Below are positions 63,324 through 64,000 of a DNA stretch of 64,000 nucleotides, piece by piece. The translations under genes were made by a program, and so were the position numbers. Position 1 is the stretch's first letter, and each line of letters opens with the position of its first letter. The notes below the pieces were generated by a model. That model did no database searches and was not told the origin of the DNA. It saw nothing but the letters and a program-made list of their open reading frames with translations. Source of the DNA: Sphingomonas sp. CFBP 13720 (GTDB taxonomy: Bacteria > Pseudomonadota > Alphaproteobacteria > Sphingomonadales > Sphingomonadaceae); contig NZ_JACYVA010000004.1 of NCBI RefSeq assembly GCF_014842075.1, forward strand, positions 62,001 through 126,000. Direction: 5' to 3'.

Positions 63324-64000
63324 ATGGGTGAACGACTGGCGGGACAGCTGGCACTCGTGACGGGTGCCAGCCGCGGGATCGGGGCGGCGACGGCGATCGC
63401 GCTAGCGGCGGAGGGCGCGCACGTCGTGCTGACCGCGCGCACCACTGGCGGGCTCGAGGAGGTCGAGGACGCGATCTATGCCGCCGGGGGATCGGCGACG
63501 ATCGCACCGATGGACTTCGCGGATCGCGACGGCATTCCCCGGCTGGTGGCCGCCATTGCCGAACGCTGGCGCGCGCTCGACATGCTGGTGCTCAACGCCG
63601 GGGTGCTCGGCACGCTGGGACCGGTGCCGTCGTTCGATTTCAAGGAATTCGAACGGGTGATGGCGGTCAATGTCGTTGCCCCGGCGGCGACGATCGCGGC
63701 TTTTTCGCCGATGCTGCGGCTGGCGCGGGCCGGGCGCGTGGTCGGCGTCACCTCTTCGGTCGGTGCGGTCCCGCGCGCCTATTGGGGCATGTACGGCGCG
63801 TCGAAGGCGGCGTTCGACAATATCATCGCCAGCTATGGCGCGGAAATGGCCAACATCTCCCCCGTCCGTACCGCAATCGTCGATCCGGGCGCGACGCGGA
63901 CCAAGATGCGCGCGCGTGCCTATCCCGGTGAGAATCCCGACAGCGTCAAGCCGCCCGAACGCGTCGCCGATGCGATCGTCAAGCTGCTGGCCGATGGATT
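63324..64000 (+). CDS. Short-chain dehydrogenase/reductase, 3' end outside window
   Basis: The first 225 residues are visible; the frame runs off the right edge. Cofactor motif TGASRGIG at 13-20, NAG in VLNAG, catalytic Ser in TSSVGA and YGASK with Tyr and Lys. The pattern fits SDRs annotated near purF in sphingomonads. Four bases separate it from the purF stop, so it is co-transcribed. The substrate is unknown. Confidence 0.9.
   Translation, partial: MGERLAGQLALVTGASRGIGAATAIALAAEGAHVVLTARTTGGLEEVEDAIYAAGGSATIAPMDFADRDGIPRLVAAIAERWRALDMLVLNAGVLGTLGPVPSFDFKEFERVMAVNVVAPAATIAAFSPMLRLARAGRVVGVTSSVGAVPRAYWGMYGASKAAFDNIIASYGAEMANISPVRTAIVDPGATRTKMRARAYPGENPDSVKPPERVADAIVKLLADG

Overview
The window is a contiguous piece of chromosome from a GC-rich alphaproteobacterium, almost certainly a sphingomonad (Sphingomonas or a close relative). 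Evidence: strong G/C bias at third codon positions, the gene order scpA-scpB-tatA-tatB-tatC, an N-terminally extended S9, aerobic HemF, the kduI-kduD-kdgK block, and the dispersed palindromes and 'TTCGACAAGCTCA' type repeats common in sphingomonad genomes. There is no rRNA, tRNA, CRISPR array, insertion sequence, integrase or phage gene. The content is mostly core genome.

Layout. 1-5.2 kb: SPOR protein (5' cut), NagZ, a small PAS protein, ScpAB (condensin partners) and the TatABC translocon, all on +. 5.2-7.8 kb: a heptamer tandem repeat, an entericidin-like lipoprotein, a strong small-RNA candidate with a textbook EcfG-type promoter, a secreted unknown, a Met-rich lipoprotein and LipB. 7.9-16 kb: two related polytopic membrane proteins, then a minus-strand block of a B12/iron-type ABC permease and ATPase followed by hemF and a GNAT. 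The matching binding protein is on +, and a TonB receptor faces it under a cobalamin riboswitch. 16.1-19.1 kb: kduI-kduD-kdgK for 5-keto-4-deoxyuronate breakdown, with LacI-like operator candidates. 19.2-25 kb: a LOV-PAS-GAF hybrid histidine kinase, an MFS carrier, a metallophosphoesterase and a methyltransferase. 25-33 kb: rplM-rpsI, ctaA, a DedA protein, xseB-ispA-coaD, a HI0933-type flavoprotein coupled to a deoxyinosine glycosylase, and an M48 protease. 33-42 kb: a radical SAM protein, a divergent uracil-glycosylase-like gene coupled to a lytic transglycosylase and MoaB, ETF-QO, a secreted TPR protein with no canonical start, and ispE. 42-51.5 kb: ilvD, nnrD, a TrmA-type rRNA methyltransferase, truA-fmt, recR, def, rmuC. 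51.5-64 kb: an arginase-family enzyme, a SpoU methylase, an arginine succinyltransferase block (M20 hydrolase-astA-astB), DUF481 protein, rppH, an HDAC-like amidohydrolase, photolyase, hisI, purF and a truncated SDR.

Functional themes are envelope maintenance, cofactor acquisition (B12, haem, lipoate, molybdopterin, CoA), hexuronate and arginine catabolism, and DNA repair or light response. Many gene pairs overlap by ATGA or GTGA, which implies tight translational coupling. The most novel-looking element is the minus-strand RNA at about 5606-5759: three successive hairpins, each with a C-rich loop, a U-run terminator, and an exact GGAAC-N16-CGTT promoter expected to respond to the general stress sigma factor.
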